Shown: piece after piece, positions 38,506 through 49,883 of the stretch | Layout of the letters: every line of letters starts with the position of its first letter | Position numbering within the stretch: position 1 is the stretch's first letter | Origin: an uncultured Gammaproteobacteria bacterium | GTDB taxonomy: Bacteria > Pseudomonadota > Gammaproteobacteria > Francisellales > CACEW01 | Direction of reading: 5' to 3' | DNA: 58,111 nucleotides | Assembly: GCA_902563055.1 (NCBI GenBank) | Contig: CACEWE010000006.1 | Span: forward strand, 1 to 58,111 | The notes under the pieces: generated by a model | Databases searched by the model: none | Seen by the model: only the letters and a program-made list of their open reading frames with translations | What the model was told of the DNA's origin: nothing | Translations under genes and position numbers: made by a program

Positions 38506-39052
38506 ATTCACCACTTCTGGTATCCACTTTTAAGGCCTCACCCTCTTGAATAAACAATGGTACCCGAACCACAGCTCCAGTTTCTAGCGTTGCTGGCTTA
38601 TTACCGCCCGTTGCCGTATCACCTTTCAAACCAGGATCACACTCAGTAACCACAAGGTTTACAAAATTTGGCGGCTCAACAGAAAGTGGCGCACCATTAA
38701 AAAGTAACATCGTGCAATTGTCTTGCTCTTTAAGCCATAAAACCGTATCACCCAGCGCCGCTTTAGTAATTTGAAACTGCTCAAAGGTGTCATTTTGCAT
38801 AAAATGCCAATCTTCACCATCATTATACAAATACTGTACCTCAATTTCTAAAACATCCGCGCCTTCTACCGTTTCTCCAGATTTAAAAGTGCGCTCTATC
38901 ACACGACCATTTAGTAAATTACGCAGTTTAACCCGATTAAAAGCCTGACCCTTGCCCGGTTTTACAAATTCATTTTCAATAATAGAATGGGGTTGATTAT
39001 CTAATAAAACCTTTAAGCCACCTTTAAAAACATTCGTTTGGTATGTTGTCAT
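38483..39052 (-). CDS. efp: Elongation factor P
   Basis: Three-domain translation factor, 189 residues, that rescues ribosomes stalled at proline runs. The modification site Lys34 is in the loop KPGKGQAF, the form used by the EpmA pathway. Its start overlaps the lysS stop (TAATG) and its end overlaps epmA, so lysS, efp and epmA form a tight operon that links the ligase with its substrate. Confidence 0.97.
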   Translation of the reverse strand: MTTYQTNVFKGGLKVLLDNQPHSIIENEFVKPGKGQAFNRVKLRNLLNGRVIERTFKSGETVEGADVLEIEVQYLYNDGEDWHFMQNDTFEQFQITKAALGDTVLWLKEQDNCTMLLFNGAPLSVEPPNFVNLVVTECDPGLKGDTATGGNKPATLETGAVVRVPLFIQEGEALKVDTRSGEYVSRVKS

Positions 39053-40590
39053 TATTCATTCTCCTGATCAATTGCAATTGGACGCATATGCGGAAATAAA
39101 AGCACATCACGAATTGAGGGACTATTCGTAAAAAGCATGACCAATCGATCAATACCAATGCCCTCCCCTGCCGTAGGTGGCAAACCATATTCTAAAGCGC
39201 GGATATAATCAGCATCAAAATGCATCGCTTCATCATCGCCTGCATCTTTGGCCGCCACTTGCGCTAAAAAGCGTTGCTTTTGATCATCAGGGTCGTTTAA
39301 CTCCGAAAAACCATTGGCAATTTCTTTTCCAGCAATAAAAAGTTCAAAACGATCAGTAATCTCACGGTTTTGATCATTTGCACGTGCCAAGGGCGAAACC
39401 TCTTTAGGATACTGGGTAATAAAAGTAGGCTGAATCAGTTGCGACTCTACATCATGCTCGAAAATTTCAAGGAGTAAGGTTCCAAGCCCCCACTCTTTTT
39501 GAACCGCTATTCCCAAACTCTCTGCATACGCAGCAAGCTTTGCCGCATCCTTAAAACTTGCCTCATCTAGGCTTGGATGAAACTTTGCAACCGCTTCCTG
39601 CATGCTCATACGCACAAAAGGCTTTAGAAAATCAAGCTGATGCTCTTGGTAAGAAACCGCCTCTTTAATACCAAGGTGATCACAAAGCCCTCTAAAGAAA
39701 ACCTCCGTTAAATCCATTAAGTCTTCATAAGTTGCATAGGCTTGGTAAAACTCCAACATGGTAAATTCTGGATTATGACGAGTAGAAACCCCCTCATTAC
39801 GAAAATTACGGTTAATTTCAAAGACTCTATCTAAGCCACCTACCACTAAGCGCTTTAGAAAAAGCTCCGGTGCAATTCGCAAATACATTTGCGCATCCAG
39901 GGCATGATGATGGGTAATAAAAGGCTTCGCCGTCGCACCGCCTGGAATCCATTGCATCATCGGAGTTTCAACCTCCATAAAATGTTCGCCCATAAGAAAT
40001 TGGCGAATATAAGCGACAATTTTACTACGACGCTGAAAAATAAAACGTGCATCTTTATTGGTCATTAAATCGACATAACGCTGCCGATAACGCATTTCTT
40101 GATCAGCTAAACCATGGAATTTATCTGGCATTGGGCGTAATGATTTAGTTAACAACTTCACTTCACTAGCATAAATACTCAGCTCCCCCACCTTCGTTTT
40201 AAAAATATGACCGCGCACGCCAATGATATCGCCTAAATCCCATCCTGCAGCATCTTGATATATTTCCTCACCCAGATCATTTTGACGTAAGAAAATTTGA
40301 ATTTGACCACTCATATCCTGCAAAGTTAAAAAACTAACTTTACCCATCACCCGACGCAGCATAATGCGCCCTGCGACTAAAACCTCGGTTTGATCTTTAA
40401 TTTCCTCAAGCGCTTCTTTACTTTGCTGACCATGCTCACCATGTATGCAAGCCATCATATGACTAGGCTTAAAATCGTTAGGAAAAGCAACTTGACCAGT
40501 TTGCTCTTCTTTTTGACGCATTTGAGCTAATTTTTCTCTTCTTTGGCTTAATTCATCCGCTAGATCTTTTTGTAGCGTTGCTTGGTCCAT
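39052..40590 (-). CDS. lysS: Lysyl-tRNA synthetase, class II
   Basis: LysRS of 512 residues. An N-terminal OB-fold anticodon domain precedes the class II core with motif 2 [20 protein letters not shown] and motif 3 [13 protein letters not shown]. Its stop overlaps the efp start. A hairpin-forming AT-rich spacer of 127 bases separates it from rpoS upstream. Confidence 0.97.
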   Translation of the reverse strand: MDQATLQKDLADELSQRREKLAQMRQKEEQTGQVAFPNDFKPSHMMACIHGEHGQQSKEALEEIKDQTEVLVAGRIMLRRVMGKVSFLTLQDMSGQIQIFLRQNDLGEEIYQDAAGWDLGDIIGVRGHIFKTKVGELSIYASEVKLLTKSLRPMPDKFHGLADQEMRYRQRYVDLMTNKDARFIFQRRSKIVAYIRQFLMGEHFMEVETPMMQWIPGGATAKPFITHHHALDAQMYLRIAPELFLKRLVVGGLDRVFEINRNFRNEGVSTRHNPEFTMLEFYQAYATYEDLMDLTEVFFRGLCDHLGIKEAVSYQEHQLDFLKPFVRMSMQEAVAKFHPSLDEASFKDAAKLAAYAESLGIAVQKEWGLGTLLLEIFEHDVESQLIQPTFITQYPKEVSPLARANDQNREITDRFELFIAGKEIANGFSELNDPDDQKQRFLAQVAAKDAGDDEAMHFDADYIRALEYGLPPTAGEGIGIDRLVMLFTNSPSIRDVLLFPHMRPIAIDQENE

Positions 40591-40717
40591 CTTTTATCCT
40601 TAGTCAATAACACAAAGGCACTATCATAGCGCCAATACATGCTTTTGTCTAAGAAAATCCACTATTGTTCACAAAAATATCAAGAAGAATTAATAAAGAT
40701 ATTTTTATTTTTCTTAT

Positions 40718-41734
40718 CTAATCCCTAAAAATTTCATCGCGTGAAATATCATTTTTCTTCATCACATCACGCAGCAGTAAAATGGCTTCACGCTCAAGCT
40801 GGCGCACCCGCTCACGAGTTAAGTTAATGGCTTCCCCTACTTTATCTAATGTGGAAATTTCATGCCCACGAAGCCCAAAACGCATAGCTAAAACCAATTG
40901 ATGACGCTTGGATAAATGCTCCATCCATTTTTCTAAACTTTCAAAAAGCTCTTTATTTTCACAAACCTCTTGCGCAGCCATATTACTTAAATGCGAAAAA
41001 GTTTCTAATATCGGCCGCGAAGAATCTTCATAAAGCCCATCTAAAGAATCTACCGTGGATGAAACACTTAAAATTTTCTTAATATCCTCAACCGGACGAT
41101 CAATAAACTCAGCAATTTCCTCCGCTGTTGGCTCATGATCCAAATCATGCGATAACTCTCTTGCCGCTCGTAAATACACATTTAATCGCTTTAGTATATG
41201 CACCGGAACTCGAATTGTTCGCGCCTGATTAAACAAAGCCCGCTCAATCGCTTGGCGTATCCACCAAGTAGCATAGGTTGAAAAACGAAAACCCATCTCA
41301 GGATCAAACTTCTCAACCGCATGCATTAAACCTAGATTACCCTCTTCAATTAAATCTAAAAACCCAAGGCCACGCGCAGTATAATGCTTGGCAATTTTTA
41401 CTACTAAACGAAGATTACTCTCAATCATTTTGTGACGGGCTTTTTCATCACCTTTATGAACCGCTCGGCCAAGCTTTATTTCTTCCTTAGCAGTTAACAA
41501 AGGAGAAAATCCTATTTGACGTAAATAAAGTGTAGTTACATCGTGAGAAAACTGCTTTTGTTCAACATTTTCTTCTACTACAGCTTTAGACAATTTTTTC
41601 TTATCTTGAAAAAACTCATCCGGATTTAAAGCCAGCTTGTTTTCGATATTCGTTTCTTTTTGAACTACATATAGTTTTTCATGTTTTTTGGCTTTACCGC
41701 CACTACCATTAATATTTGCTCTTAAACCCATCAT
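40718..41734 (-). CDS. rpoS: RNA polymerase sigma factor RpoS
   Basis: Stationary-phase sigma factor, 338 residues. Region 1.2 is [21 protein letters not shown]. Region 2 includes [31 protein letters not shown] and [16 protein letters not shown]. Region 4.2 is [20 protein letters not shown]. RpoS controls the stress and transmission phases in Legionella and Coxiella. It is not preceded by nlpD, its usual neighbour. The gap to recJ (41735-41968) shows nothing definite. Confidence 0.95.
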   Translation of the reverse strand: MMGLRANINGSGGKAKKHEKLYVVQKETNIENKLALNPDEFFQDKKKLSKAVVEENVEQKQFSHDVTTLYLRQIGFSPLLTAKEEIKLGRAVHKGDEKARHKMIESNLRLVVKIAKHYTARGLGFLDLIEEGNLGLMHAVEKFDPEMGFRFSTYATWWIRQAIERALFNQARTIRVPVHILKRLNVYLRAARELSHDLDHEPTAEEIAEFIDRPVEDIKKILSVSSTVDSLDGLYEDSSRPILETFSHLSNMAAQEVCENKELFESLEKWMEHLSKRHQLVLAMRFGLRGHEISTLDKVGEAINLTRERVRQLEREAILLLRDVMKKNDISRDEIFRD

Positions 41735-41968
41735 CCCCTCCCTAGTTAGAGATTCACGCTAAGCAGGAAAAGTGTAGCTTAATATTATGAATTAACAAGC
41801 GTCTCAATATAATTTAAGACATATCTCACAAAAAAATAATTAAAAAACAAAAAATAATAACATAATTTTCTTTCTACAGGCCTTATTGGCTCACAAAAAA
41901 ATACTTCAAACTATACCATGTATGAATTTTATACAAAGACGCAAGAGGAAAAATGATTTCTCTTATTT

Positions 41969-43771
41969 TTAAGCTAAATGGGCATGCTCAATAATGCATT
42001 GTAATTGTTTTTGATTTCGAAATTCATTCAAGCTGAACTGAAAATAGAATACTATCCTCAGCCCCGGCTTAAAGGTATGAGCAATAGGATCTGGAGCAAA
42101 AAACCATAAGGCTTGTTGCTTTTGCCCTTCAACAAGAATAAATAGTTTAAGATGTTGTCCGGTTTTACCCAAAGGCTTAAGGTGCTCTATGATGGCGCTC
42201 GTATGAAAAACTGGCGCCCCAAACCCTCTGCCATAAGGACCCAATGCTTGTATTTTTTCAAAAAAACCTTGTTTAAAATAGCGCGCATCCAAAGGTCCAT
42301 CGTGTTGACACACCCGACCTAATAAAAGGTCCTTTGCAGCTTGCGCTACCGCTTCTTCAAATGCATTTGTAAATGCTTCAAAATTTTGTTTTTCAATTAA
42401 AAGCCCTGCTGCACCGCTGTGGCCACCAAATTGTAGCATTAATCCAGGGTTTGTATGATGTAATTGTGCTAAGATCTTGGCCATATCAATGCCATCTACA
42501 CTGCGCGCTGAGCCTGTAAGTAAATCTTCATGGTGTAATTTAGGTGAAAAAATGATGCACGGCCTACCGACATAATCTTTGACCCGACTGGCACTAATAC
42601 CATGGACGCCAGCATGGCCACTTTGCATCCATACGCAAATACTTTTTTTACCCTCTTGAACTTGCGACAAAGCCATACCTTTGGCTTCTTTCGTCATGGC
42701 TTGTTCAATTTCGCGCCGTTCTTGGTTAGATTGCACTAACATATCTAAATAGGATTTAGCAAGACTTGAATCACGCGCCATTAAAAATTCCACCGCAATA
42801 AAAGCATCGCCCAAACGACCATCACTGTTTAATAAAGGGCCTACTTTAAAGCCTAAATCACCACTATCGAGTGTATCAATATTGAGATGTTGCGCTAAAG
42901 CTTGCCAACACGGACGCAGCTGCTTTTGCATTTGGCGTATTCCAAAGCGAACCACGATACGATTGTTAATGCTCGTAGCCATGCTCACACAATCAGCAAT
43001 AGTACCCACCGCGACATAGTCTAAAAGTGCTGTATGGTTATACTTTACCTGTAGCAAATCTTGGTGATTTTTTTCCATATAACGCCAAGTTGCTACCATA
43101 ACCAACCAAGCGACCATGCAACCGGCAATAGCTTTGTCTGCATAATGACAGTCCACACGCGAGGGATTGACACATGCATAAGCATCCTTAGGGGGTCCTT
43201 CTTTAGGCAAAACATGATGATCTGTAACAATCACATCAATACCCATGGCCTTTAAACGCGCAATATTTTTTTGATTGCTGCTACCATTATCTGCTGTAAT
43301 GACCAAATCAGGTAAAATATCCGCCTCTAATATACGTGTTGTTAAGGCATCAGACAAACCATAGCCCTCTTGCATACGATGGCCAATATAAGAAAGAATC
43401 TTTTCTTTAGGATAGCCATAAGCCTCAAGCAGGCTTGTCAAAATAATAGCATGAGAAGTTTGACCATCACAATCATGATCGGTTTCAATAGCAATAACTT
43501 CTTGCTGCACTATAGCCAAAGCAATACGCGAAGCTGCTTTGTCTATATCGATTAAATCTTCATAGTGATCTAAAAGACTAAGCTTAGGATTAAGAAAAGG
43601 ATCTAAATTAACATTCTCATCTAAACGATGGCTTAATACCCGCGCCAAAGGCTCTTCAAGGCCACGACTATACGCATCTTTATACACAGCGGCATCAGAG
43701 CTTAAGGTTTCAAGACGTGGTTCTATAAGCTTTTGAAGGTCTTTAGTATCTAGCATAAATAGCGCTTTCAT
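41969..43771 (-). CDS. recJ: Single-stranded-DNA exonuclease RecJ
   Basis: 5'-3' ssDNA exonuclease of 600 residues used in recombination and mismatch repair. The DHH-family metal motifs are TDHDCDGQTS and VTDHHVLP. The DHHA1 motif appears late as LMLQFGGHSGAAGL, followed by the OB-fold C-terminus. The start at 43771 has a weak ribosome site; MLDTKDL at 43756 is an alternative. Confidence 0.93.
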   Translation of the reverse strand: MKALFMLDTKDLQKLIEPRLETLSSDAAVYKDAYSRGLEEPLARVLSHRLDENVNLDPFLNPKLSLLDHYEDLIDIDKAASRIALAIVQQEVIAIETDHDCDGQTSHAIILTSLLEAYGYPKEKILSYIGHRMQEGYGLSDALTTRILEADILPDLVITADNGSSNQKNIARLKAMGIDVIVTDHHVLPKEGPPKDAYACVNPSRVDCHYADKAIAGCMVAWLVMVATWRYMEKNHQDLLQVKYNHTALLDYVAVGTIADCVSMATSINNRIVVRFGIRQMQKQLRPCWQALAQHLNIDTLDSGDLGFKVGPLLNSDGRLGDAFIAVEFLMARDSSLAKSYLDMLVQSNQERREIEQAMTKEAKGMALSQVQEGKKSICVWMQSGHAGVHGISASRVKDYVGRPCIIFSPKLHHEDLLTGSARSVDGIDMAKILAQLHHTNPGLMLQFGGHSGAAGLLIEKQNFEAFTNAFEEAVAQAAKDLLLGRVCQHDGPLDARYFKQGFFEKIQALGPYGRGFGAPVFHTSAIIEHLKPLGKTGQHLKLFILVEGQKQQALWFFAPDPIAHTFKPGLRIVFYFQFSLNEFRNQKQLQCIIEHAHLA

Positions 43772-43873
43772 TTTTATTTGAAAATTCTACCATAGACCCA
43801 GCTAAATTCAAGACGCGAGATAAAACCAAATGATATATAAAACAATTTTATTCATAGGCATTAATTATTTTTT

Positions 43874-43901
43874 TTGAAATCATAGAAAAATAGTCTAGGA
43901 T
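43874..43901 (+). promoter_or_regulatory. Putative promoter of the helical hypothetical gene
   Basis: -35 TTGAAA (43874-43879), 16-base spacer, -10 TAGGAT (43896-43901), 30 bases before the next start. Confidence 0.5.
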
Positions 43902-43930
43902 TAGCAGTATCAGGAAAAAGGAGAGAACCT

Positions 43931-44443
43931 ATGGATAGCAATCATGATGCAAGTTTTAACCATTATGCGGTGATTCAAATTCAAGAATTAATCCGTGAAG
44001 CAACCATGCTTAATCACCAGGAGCTGCATGAGGAAATTGAAAGCTATCTGGTTTTTATGTTAATGCGCTTTATGAAAAACCCACAATTGGCCGAATCTAC
44101 CCTTGCTATAGAGCTCTTAGAACAACACCTTCATAGCAATGAGCAGCAAAAAGAAAACCTACAGCATATAGGAGACAAATGCCTTATTTATCAGGGTTTT
44201 TATCCGCGTTTTGCTATCAAAAAAAGTGTTAACCCAAACTATTTTACTAGTATAGGCAAAAGCGCCTATCATAATTTGTATCAAGTATTAGAAAAGCATC
44301 ATGATGCTAATTCGCAATTATTTCATTATCTAGCAGATGATTTTCAAAGCCTTTCTAAAATACTCTTTACTATTGAACAAAGTAAACACCAAGCGCGTGA
44401 GCAAATGCTTTTGCTGGATAAAATTAAAAAATCTCGATACTAG
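43931..44443 (+). CDS. All-helical hypothetical protein
   Basis: Protein of 170 residues with a strong ribosome site (AGGAGAG) and its own promoter, so it is probably real. It appears wholly alpha-helical and rich in His, Gln and Leu, with no signal peptide, membrane segment or catalytic motif. I do not recognise the family. It is convergent with the cold-shock-domain gene; the two stops are 3 bases apart. Confidence 0.7.
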   Translation: MDSNHDASFNHYAVIQIQELIREATMLNHQELHEEIESYLVFMLMRFMKNPQLAESTLAIELLEQHLHSNEQQKENLQHIGDKCLIYQGFYPRFAIKKSVNPNYFTSIGKSAYHNLYQVLEKHHDANSQLFHYLADDFQSLSKILFTIEQSKHQAREQMLLLDKIKKSRY

Positions 44444-44446
44444 TTT

Positions 44447-44725
44447 CTAGCGAAAATAATAGCCAATTACCACACCAATGGCAATGGCAATAACGTAAGA
44501 TGCCATTCTAAAAAGTTTACTACCACTTGCTTTATCTTGGTACAAAATTTTTACTTTGTGCGCTACAGTGCGATCACGTTCTTGCTTAACCAAAAACGCT
44601 GCCTTATCGCCCTCTTGCGGAAAAGCCATTTTATTCGTATTAAAGTAATACTCATTGCCATCATCGGCTTTAATAAAGCCGTAATTATCTTTGCGATGAA
44701 AAAATTTTACTTTTCCATTTAACAT
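44447..44725 (-). CDS. Cold-shock-domain protein with C-terminal membrane anchor
   Basis: Protein of 92 residues. The N-terminal 60 residues form a cold-shock (OB-fold) domain, with GKVKFFHRKDNYGFIKADDG in place of the RNP1 region. The last 20 residues form one hydrophobic helix (ASYVIAIAIGVVIGYYFR). This suggests an RNA- or ssDNA-binding domain held at the inner membrane. AAGGA precedes the ATG. Similar CSD-membrane fusions exist, but none is well characterised to my knowledge. Confidence 0.85.
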   Translation of the reverse strand: MLNGKVKFFHRKDNYGFIKADDGNEYYFNTNKMAFPQEGDKAAFLVKQERDRTVAHKVKILYQDKASGSKLFRMASYVIAIAIGVVIGYYFR

Positions 44726-44820
44726 CTGCCATTCCTTATGTTTGATAGGTATTTTAAACAGTGCCTATTATAAGACTATTTTTGCTTTTTGAAACAAAAA
44801 TAATGCTTTTTTTAATGGAT

Positions 44821-44850
44821 AAAAAAAAGCCTGTTGAAATAACAGGCTTT
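44821..44850 (-). terminator. Intrinsic terminator of groESL
   Basis: Read on the minus strand: a 10-base perfect stem AAAGCCTGTT/AACAGGCTTT with a 5-base loop, followed by a run of eight T (plus-strand A 44821-44828). It lies about 50 bases after the groEL stop. Confidence 0.88.
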
Positions 44851-44902
44851 CTTTACGACTTATCATGCTTAGAAAATCTAAGCAAGTAATCATCTTAGGC
44901 GA

Positions 44903-46591
<1,689 letters not shown>

Positions 46592-46596
46592 TTAAA

Positions 46597-46881
46597 TTAT
46601 TCTACAACGCCGAGAATATCTTCTTCTCGAACCACAAGTAATTCTTTACCGTCAATTTTAATTTCTGTACCGGCATATTTACCAAAGTAAACTTTATCAC
46701 CTTTTTGAACGTTCATCGCAATAAGTTGGCCAGCTTCAGTTGCTTTACCAGGACCTACCGCTAATACTTCTCCCATCTCAGGTTTTTCTTTAGAACCAGG
46801 TAATACGATACCAGCTGCAGTAGTTTGCTCCGCTTCAGTGCGCGCAATCACAACACGATCTTGTAATGGACGAATTGACAT
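46597..46881 (-). CDS. groES: 10-kDa co-chaperonin GroES
   Basis: Lid of the GroEL chamber, 94 residues. The N-terminus is [12 protein letters not shown] and the mobile loop [19 protein letters not shown] lies before the ATG. It is first in groES-groEL; the promoter and the CIRCE operator are directly upstream. Confidence 0.98.
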   Translation of the reverse strand: MSIRPLQDRVVIARTEAEQTTAAGIVLPGSKEKPEMGEVLAVGPGKATEAGQLIAMNVQKGDKVYFGKYAGTEIKIDGKELLVVREEDILGVVE

Positions 46882-46911
46882 AGTGTTTTCTCCCTATAAG
46901 AGTTAATAAAA

Positions 46912-46938
46912 ATAGCACTCTAGAGTCCAGAGTGCCAA
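46912..46938 (-). promoter_or_regulatory. CIRCE operator (HrcA binding site) of groESL
   Basis: Minus strand: TTGGCACTC, 9-base spacer, GAGTGCTAT. This matches the CIRCE consensus (TTAGCACTC-N9-GAGTGCTAA) with one change in each half. It lies between the putative transcription start and groES, the usual CIRCE position. It implies that an HrcA repressor is encoded elsewhere. Confidence 0.85.
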
Positions 46939-46949
46939 AGCTCGGGCCA

Positions 46950-46977
46950 ATATTACTAGATATTGCTCTAAAGTCAA
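46950..46977 (-). promoter_or_regulatory. Sigma70 promoter of groESL
   Basis: Minus strand -35 TTGACT (46977-46972), 16-base spacer, -10 TAATAT (46955-46950), directly upstream of the CIRCE element. No clear heat-shock sigma32 promoter is seen. Confidence 0.7.
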
Positions 46978-46984
46978 GGTTTTT

Positions 46985-48181
46985 TTAGGCTAAAGCGGTC
47001 TCAGGAAGTACCGCACAAGACTGTAAAATATTTTTTGAATCTTCCAGAAGTATATCGCCATGCTCGCCGAGTTTGTCCATTTGATGGCTCTTAAGCTGTG
47101 CAAGTATTTGTGCTAAATCTTCGTCACTAAGGCTAATATTATATTCAGACAGATAAGTTTTAACCCCTAAACTTCTAAAAAATGCTTCTGTTTTTACGAT
47201 AGCTGCATCAGCTATCGTTTGATCATCACCACCTAACTGCCATACCCTTTTACCATATTGGATTAATTTTTGTTTTTTCGATGCCATTTTATATTCCAGC
47301 ACTCTTGGAAGTACAATTGCTAAAGTTTGTGCATGATCAAGGCCATACACAGCTGTTAGTTCATGGCCAATCATATGGGTAGACCAATCTTGCGCCACCC
47401 CAGCACCAATTAGACCATTTAGCGCCATAGCTGCGCACCACATGACTTGAGATCGCGCTTGGTAATCTTGAAAGTTTCTCATGACCTTAGGACCTTCTTC
47501 AATCAGCGTTTGTAAAATGCCTTCACTTATGCGATCTTGCAAAGGTGCATCACAAGGACAGGTTAAGTATTGCTCCATGGTGTGGGTAAAAGCATCAACA
47601 ATTCCATTGGCACTTTGCCGTGCATCTAAACTAAAGGTATAAGCTGGATCTAACACAGAAAAAACAGGGTAAAGCTGTGGATGATTAAAAAAGAGCTTGT
47701 CGTTACTCGCCCTTCTGGAAATAACAGAACCACTATTCATTTCTGAGCCCGTTGCCGGTAAGGTTAAAACTGACCCAAACGGACATGGTTGGTGGCTTAT
47801 TTTTTGATCTAGGTTTATTCCAGCAAGCACGATATCCCATAAATCGCCTTGATAGTCTATACCAACAGCAAGCAATTTTGCCGCATCGATGACGGAACCG
47901 CCACCAACAGCAAGTATAAAATCAGTAGATTGCGCTCTGGCATACTCGGTAGCTTTACAAATTGTTTCAAACTCTGGATTGGCTTCTATACCAGCAAAAG
48001 TATCAACATGAAAATCAGATAAAATAGCCATCACTGCATCATAAACACCATTTTTTTTGATACTCCCGCCACCATAAAGTAGTAAAATACGCGCATTTGG
48101 CGGTATTTCCTGTTTAATGTTTTGAATCTGATCTTTACCAAATAAAATTTTTGTTGGCATGTGTAAGTTGAAGTTTTCCAT
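46985..48181 (-). CDS. Iron-type alcohol dehydrogenase / NADPH aldehyde reductase (YqhD-like)
   Basis: Group III (Fe/Zn) alcohol dehydrogenase of 398 residues. The nucleotide-binding motif is VGGGSVIDAAKLLA. The metal ligands lie in VDAFTHTMEQYL and in THMIGHEL...GLDHAQTLAIVLP. The sequence is closest in pattern to YqhD, which detoxifies short aldehydes with NADPH. GGGGAG precedes the ATG. It lies upstream of groES; the groESL promoter starts next to its stop. Confidence 0.88.
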   Translation of the reverse strand: MENFNLHMPTKILFGKDQIQNIKQEIPPNARILLLYGGGSIKKNGVYDAVMAILSDFHVDTFAGIEANPEFETICKATEYARAQSTDFILAVGGGSVIDAAKLLAVGIDYQGDLWDIVLAGINLDQKISHQPCPFGSVLTLPATGSEMNSGSVISRRASNDKLFFNHPQLYPVFSVLDPAYTFSLDARQSANGIVDAFTHTMEQYLTCPCDAPLQDRISEGILQTLIEEGPKVMRNFQDYQARSQVMWCAAMALNGLIGAGVAQDWSTHMIGHELTAVYGLDHAQTLAIVLPRVLEYKMASKKQKLIQYGKRVWQLGGDDQTIADAAIVKTEAFFRSLGVKTYLSEYNISLSDEDLAQILAQLKSHQMDKLGEHGDILLEDSKNILQSCAVLPETALA

Positions 48182-48336
48182 CTCTCTCCCCTTTTAAAAG
48201 TGCTAGTTAAAATATCTAAAATATTATATTAAAAAACTGTAACAATAACAAGCATAGTTTCTAACAATACGGTGTAAAAAATACCCAAGAAACGTATTTA
48301 CCCAGAAAAAACTTGAAATAATGCAATCTCAAGGTA

Positions 48337-48355
48337 ATATGATATTTTATCATAT
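48337..48355. promoter_or_regulatory. ATATGATA palindrome upstream of the Ser/Pro-repeat gene
   Basis: ATATGATA and TATCATAT form a perfect 8-base inverted repeat around TTT (48337-48355). A further ATCATAT half-site follows at 48358-48364, abutting the start codon. It may be an operator or simply part of an AT-rich promoter. Confidence 0.4.
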
Positions 48356-48364
48356 TGATCATAT

Positions 48365-49465
48365 ATGGAATTTGAAACTTCTTCGCCTTTCGCTATTGTT
48401 GTCAGTCATTCACCCCTAGTTCCTGAAAGTATTGCAATACACATACACGACCTGGAATATGTACTACGCTATGGACAAGCCCAAAAGGACCCTAAGCGAT
48501 CTGAAGAACGCATTATAATAAAAAAAGATAAGAAGCAATTAAATAACTATCGAGCAAGCATAGACTGCGCCCATCGGCTTGCTGAAAAAGTGCAAAAGAC
48601 CTTAGAGGAAAAAGGAAAATCAATCCTAGATTGGATTTTAAGAGACCCAGGGGTTTATATTCGCGCTATTTCTGTTGCATTACTTAAAGAAGGTAGCGAG
48701 CGCATTTTTAATGAAATTGTACCCGCTGCCTGCCGTAGTTGTATAGATGAAGATATATTAGAATACTTTTTAACAGACCTACATATCGCTGATTTAGATA
48801 AAGATACATTTCTCACACCTTTTTTACAAGCCTATTGCGCTGGTAAACCCTTAAGCACCATAGAAAAAACATTTAAAAGGACACTCAAACTCCTCAAAAA
48901 AGATGAGACAAAAGATCATCCTGACTGCGAAGCAAGATATAACAATTTAGTATACTTATCAGATCTTTACATCAATCTTGATACTGACACCACTGCTCAA
49001 GCGCAAAGACGCGATCAACTATTATATTATCTCATTAAAAAAAATAAGCCAAAACTATTGAACATACGTTATTTTAAAGCGTTATTTGAGCAACATTGTC
49101 AAGAGGCAAAAGATATAACAACGCTTAATAAATATCTTAGCTTTGCAAGAGCCCAGGAATACATCAAGGTCATTGCCCATATTAAAGCAATAACTGCTCC
49201 ATACGAAAAAAATCATATACCCGAAAAACTACCAGTAACCAGACCAGAAGCACAAAGCCCTTCTAAATTTTCTTTAGCACGAAGCACGCCCTCACCTAAC
49301 GGCGCACAAAGCCCTTCTAAACTTCCTTCAGCACGAAGCACACCCTCACCTAAGGTCGTACTAAGCCCTTCAACTGCCTCTGCATTCTCAACTCTAGCGA
49401 AAGAAAGTCCTCCTCCTACCAATCACTCTAAAACTTTTAAACTCTTAAACTCATTCAATGGCTAG
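48365..49465 (+). CDS. Hypothetical protein with C-terminal Ser/Pro repeats, candidate effector
   Basis: Protein of 366 residues. The first 290 residues are predicted helical and not recognised. The C-terminus holds two full copies and one partial copy of an 18-residue unit (AQSPSK...ARSTPSP), rich in SP and TP pairs that resemble eukaryotic phosphorylation sites. No signal peptide or membrane helix is present. There is no Shine-Dalgarno before the ATG at 48365, so the start is uncertain or the message may be leaderless. A host-directed role is a guess from composition and from the ankyrin relic nearby. Confidence 0.6.
   Translation: MEFETSSPFAIVVSHSPLVPESIAIHIHDLEYVLRYGQAQKDPKRSEERIIIKKDKKQLNNYRASIDCAHRLAEKVQKTLEEKGKSILDWILRDPGVYIRAISVALLKEGSERIFNEIVPAACRSCIDEDILEYFLTDLHIADLDKDTFLTPFLQAYCAGKPLSTIEKTFKRTLKLLKKDETKDHPDCEARYNNLVYLSDLYINLDTDTTAQAQRRDQLLYYLIKKNKPKLLNIRYFKALFEQHCQEAKDITTLNKYLSFARAQEYIKVIAHIKAITAPYEKNHIPEKLPVTRPEAQSPSKFSLARSTPSPNGAQSPSKLPSARSTPSPKVVLSPSTASAFSTLAKESPPPTNHSKTFKLLNSFNG
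49250..49357 (+). repeat. Two 54-bp tandem coding repeats
   Basis: Unit 1 (49250-49303) and unit 2 (49304-49357) begin GCACAAAGCCCTTCTAAA and encode AQSPSKFSLARSTPSPNG and AQSPSKLPSARSTPSPKV. A degenerate third copy (VLSPSTASAF) follows. Copy number is likely to vary between strains. Confidence 0.88.
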
Positions 49466-49634
49466 TACATCAGACTTTAAGGAAAAAAACCATGCAACAA
49501 AGGGTTTATTTCAAGCTTAGGAAGGGGTTCAATCATAATTGAACCAATAATGAAATATATTTTTATATTGACATTTTCTCAATAATATGTTACAACATGC
49601 AAAATTTCATATATATAACAAGAGAATTTCTATC

Positions 49635-49883
49635 ATGCACATAAGAAAATATATCAAGCTTACTTTCTGTTTGCTGATTTTATCATCAAGTAGTGTTTTT
49701 GCTCTGCATCAACAGGCCCTGCCACCTGCCTATTTAAGCATCGATGGTTTTGATGCTTGTCTTAGTAGCGAAGAAATAGGCTCATCAAGCCAATATTGTC
49801 TCCCTAATCAAAAACCAGAAGGCTGCACAACAAAGGCCTGGAGCGATCTTCAACAGCAAAATATTCAAGGCTGTAGCGTTTGA
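49635..49883 (+). CDS. Small secreted cysteine-containing protein
   Basis: About 82 residues. The ATG at 49635 begins a signal peptide (MHIRKYIKLTFCLLILSSSS) with cleavage near VFALHQQ. The mature part of about 60 residues has four cysteines (DACLS, QYCLP, EGCTT, QGCSV) that could form two disulfides in the periplasm, and an LPPAYLSIDGFDACL start. I cannot name the family. The longer frame to 49587 would bury the signal peptide. It overlaps the ankyrin relic on the other strand by 19 bases. Confidence 0.65.
   Translation: MHIRKYIKLTFCLLILSSSSVFALHQQALPPAYLSIDGFDACLSSEEIGSSSQYCLPNQKPEGCTTKAWSDLQQQNIQGCSV

Noticed and set aside
40640-40715. AAAAATATC/GATATTTTT hairpin between rpoS and lysS as a terminator
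   Set aside because: All-AT stem with an 18-base loop; too weak to call.
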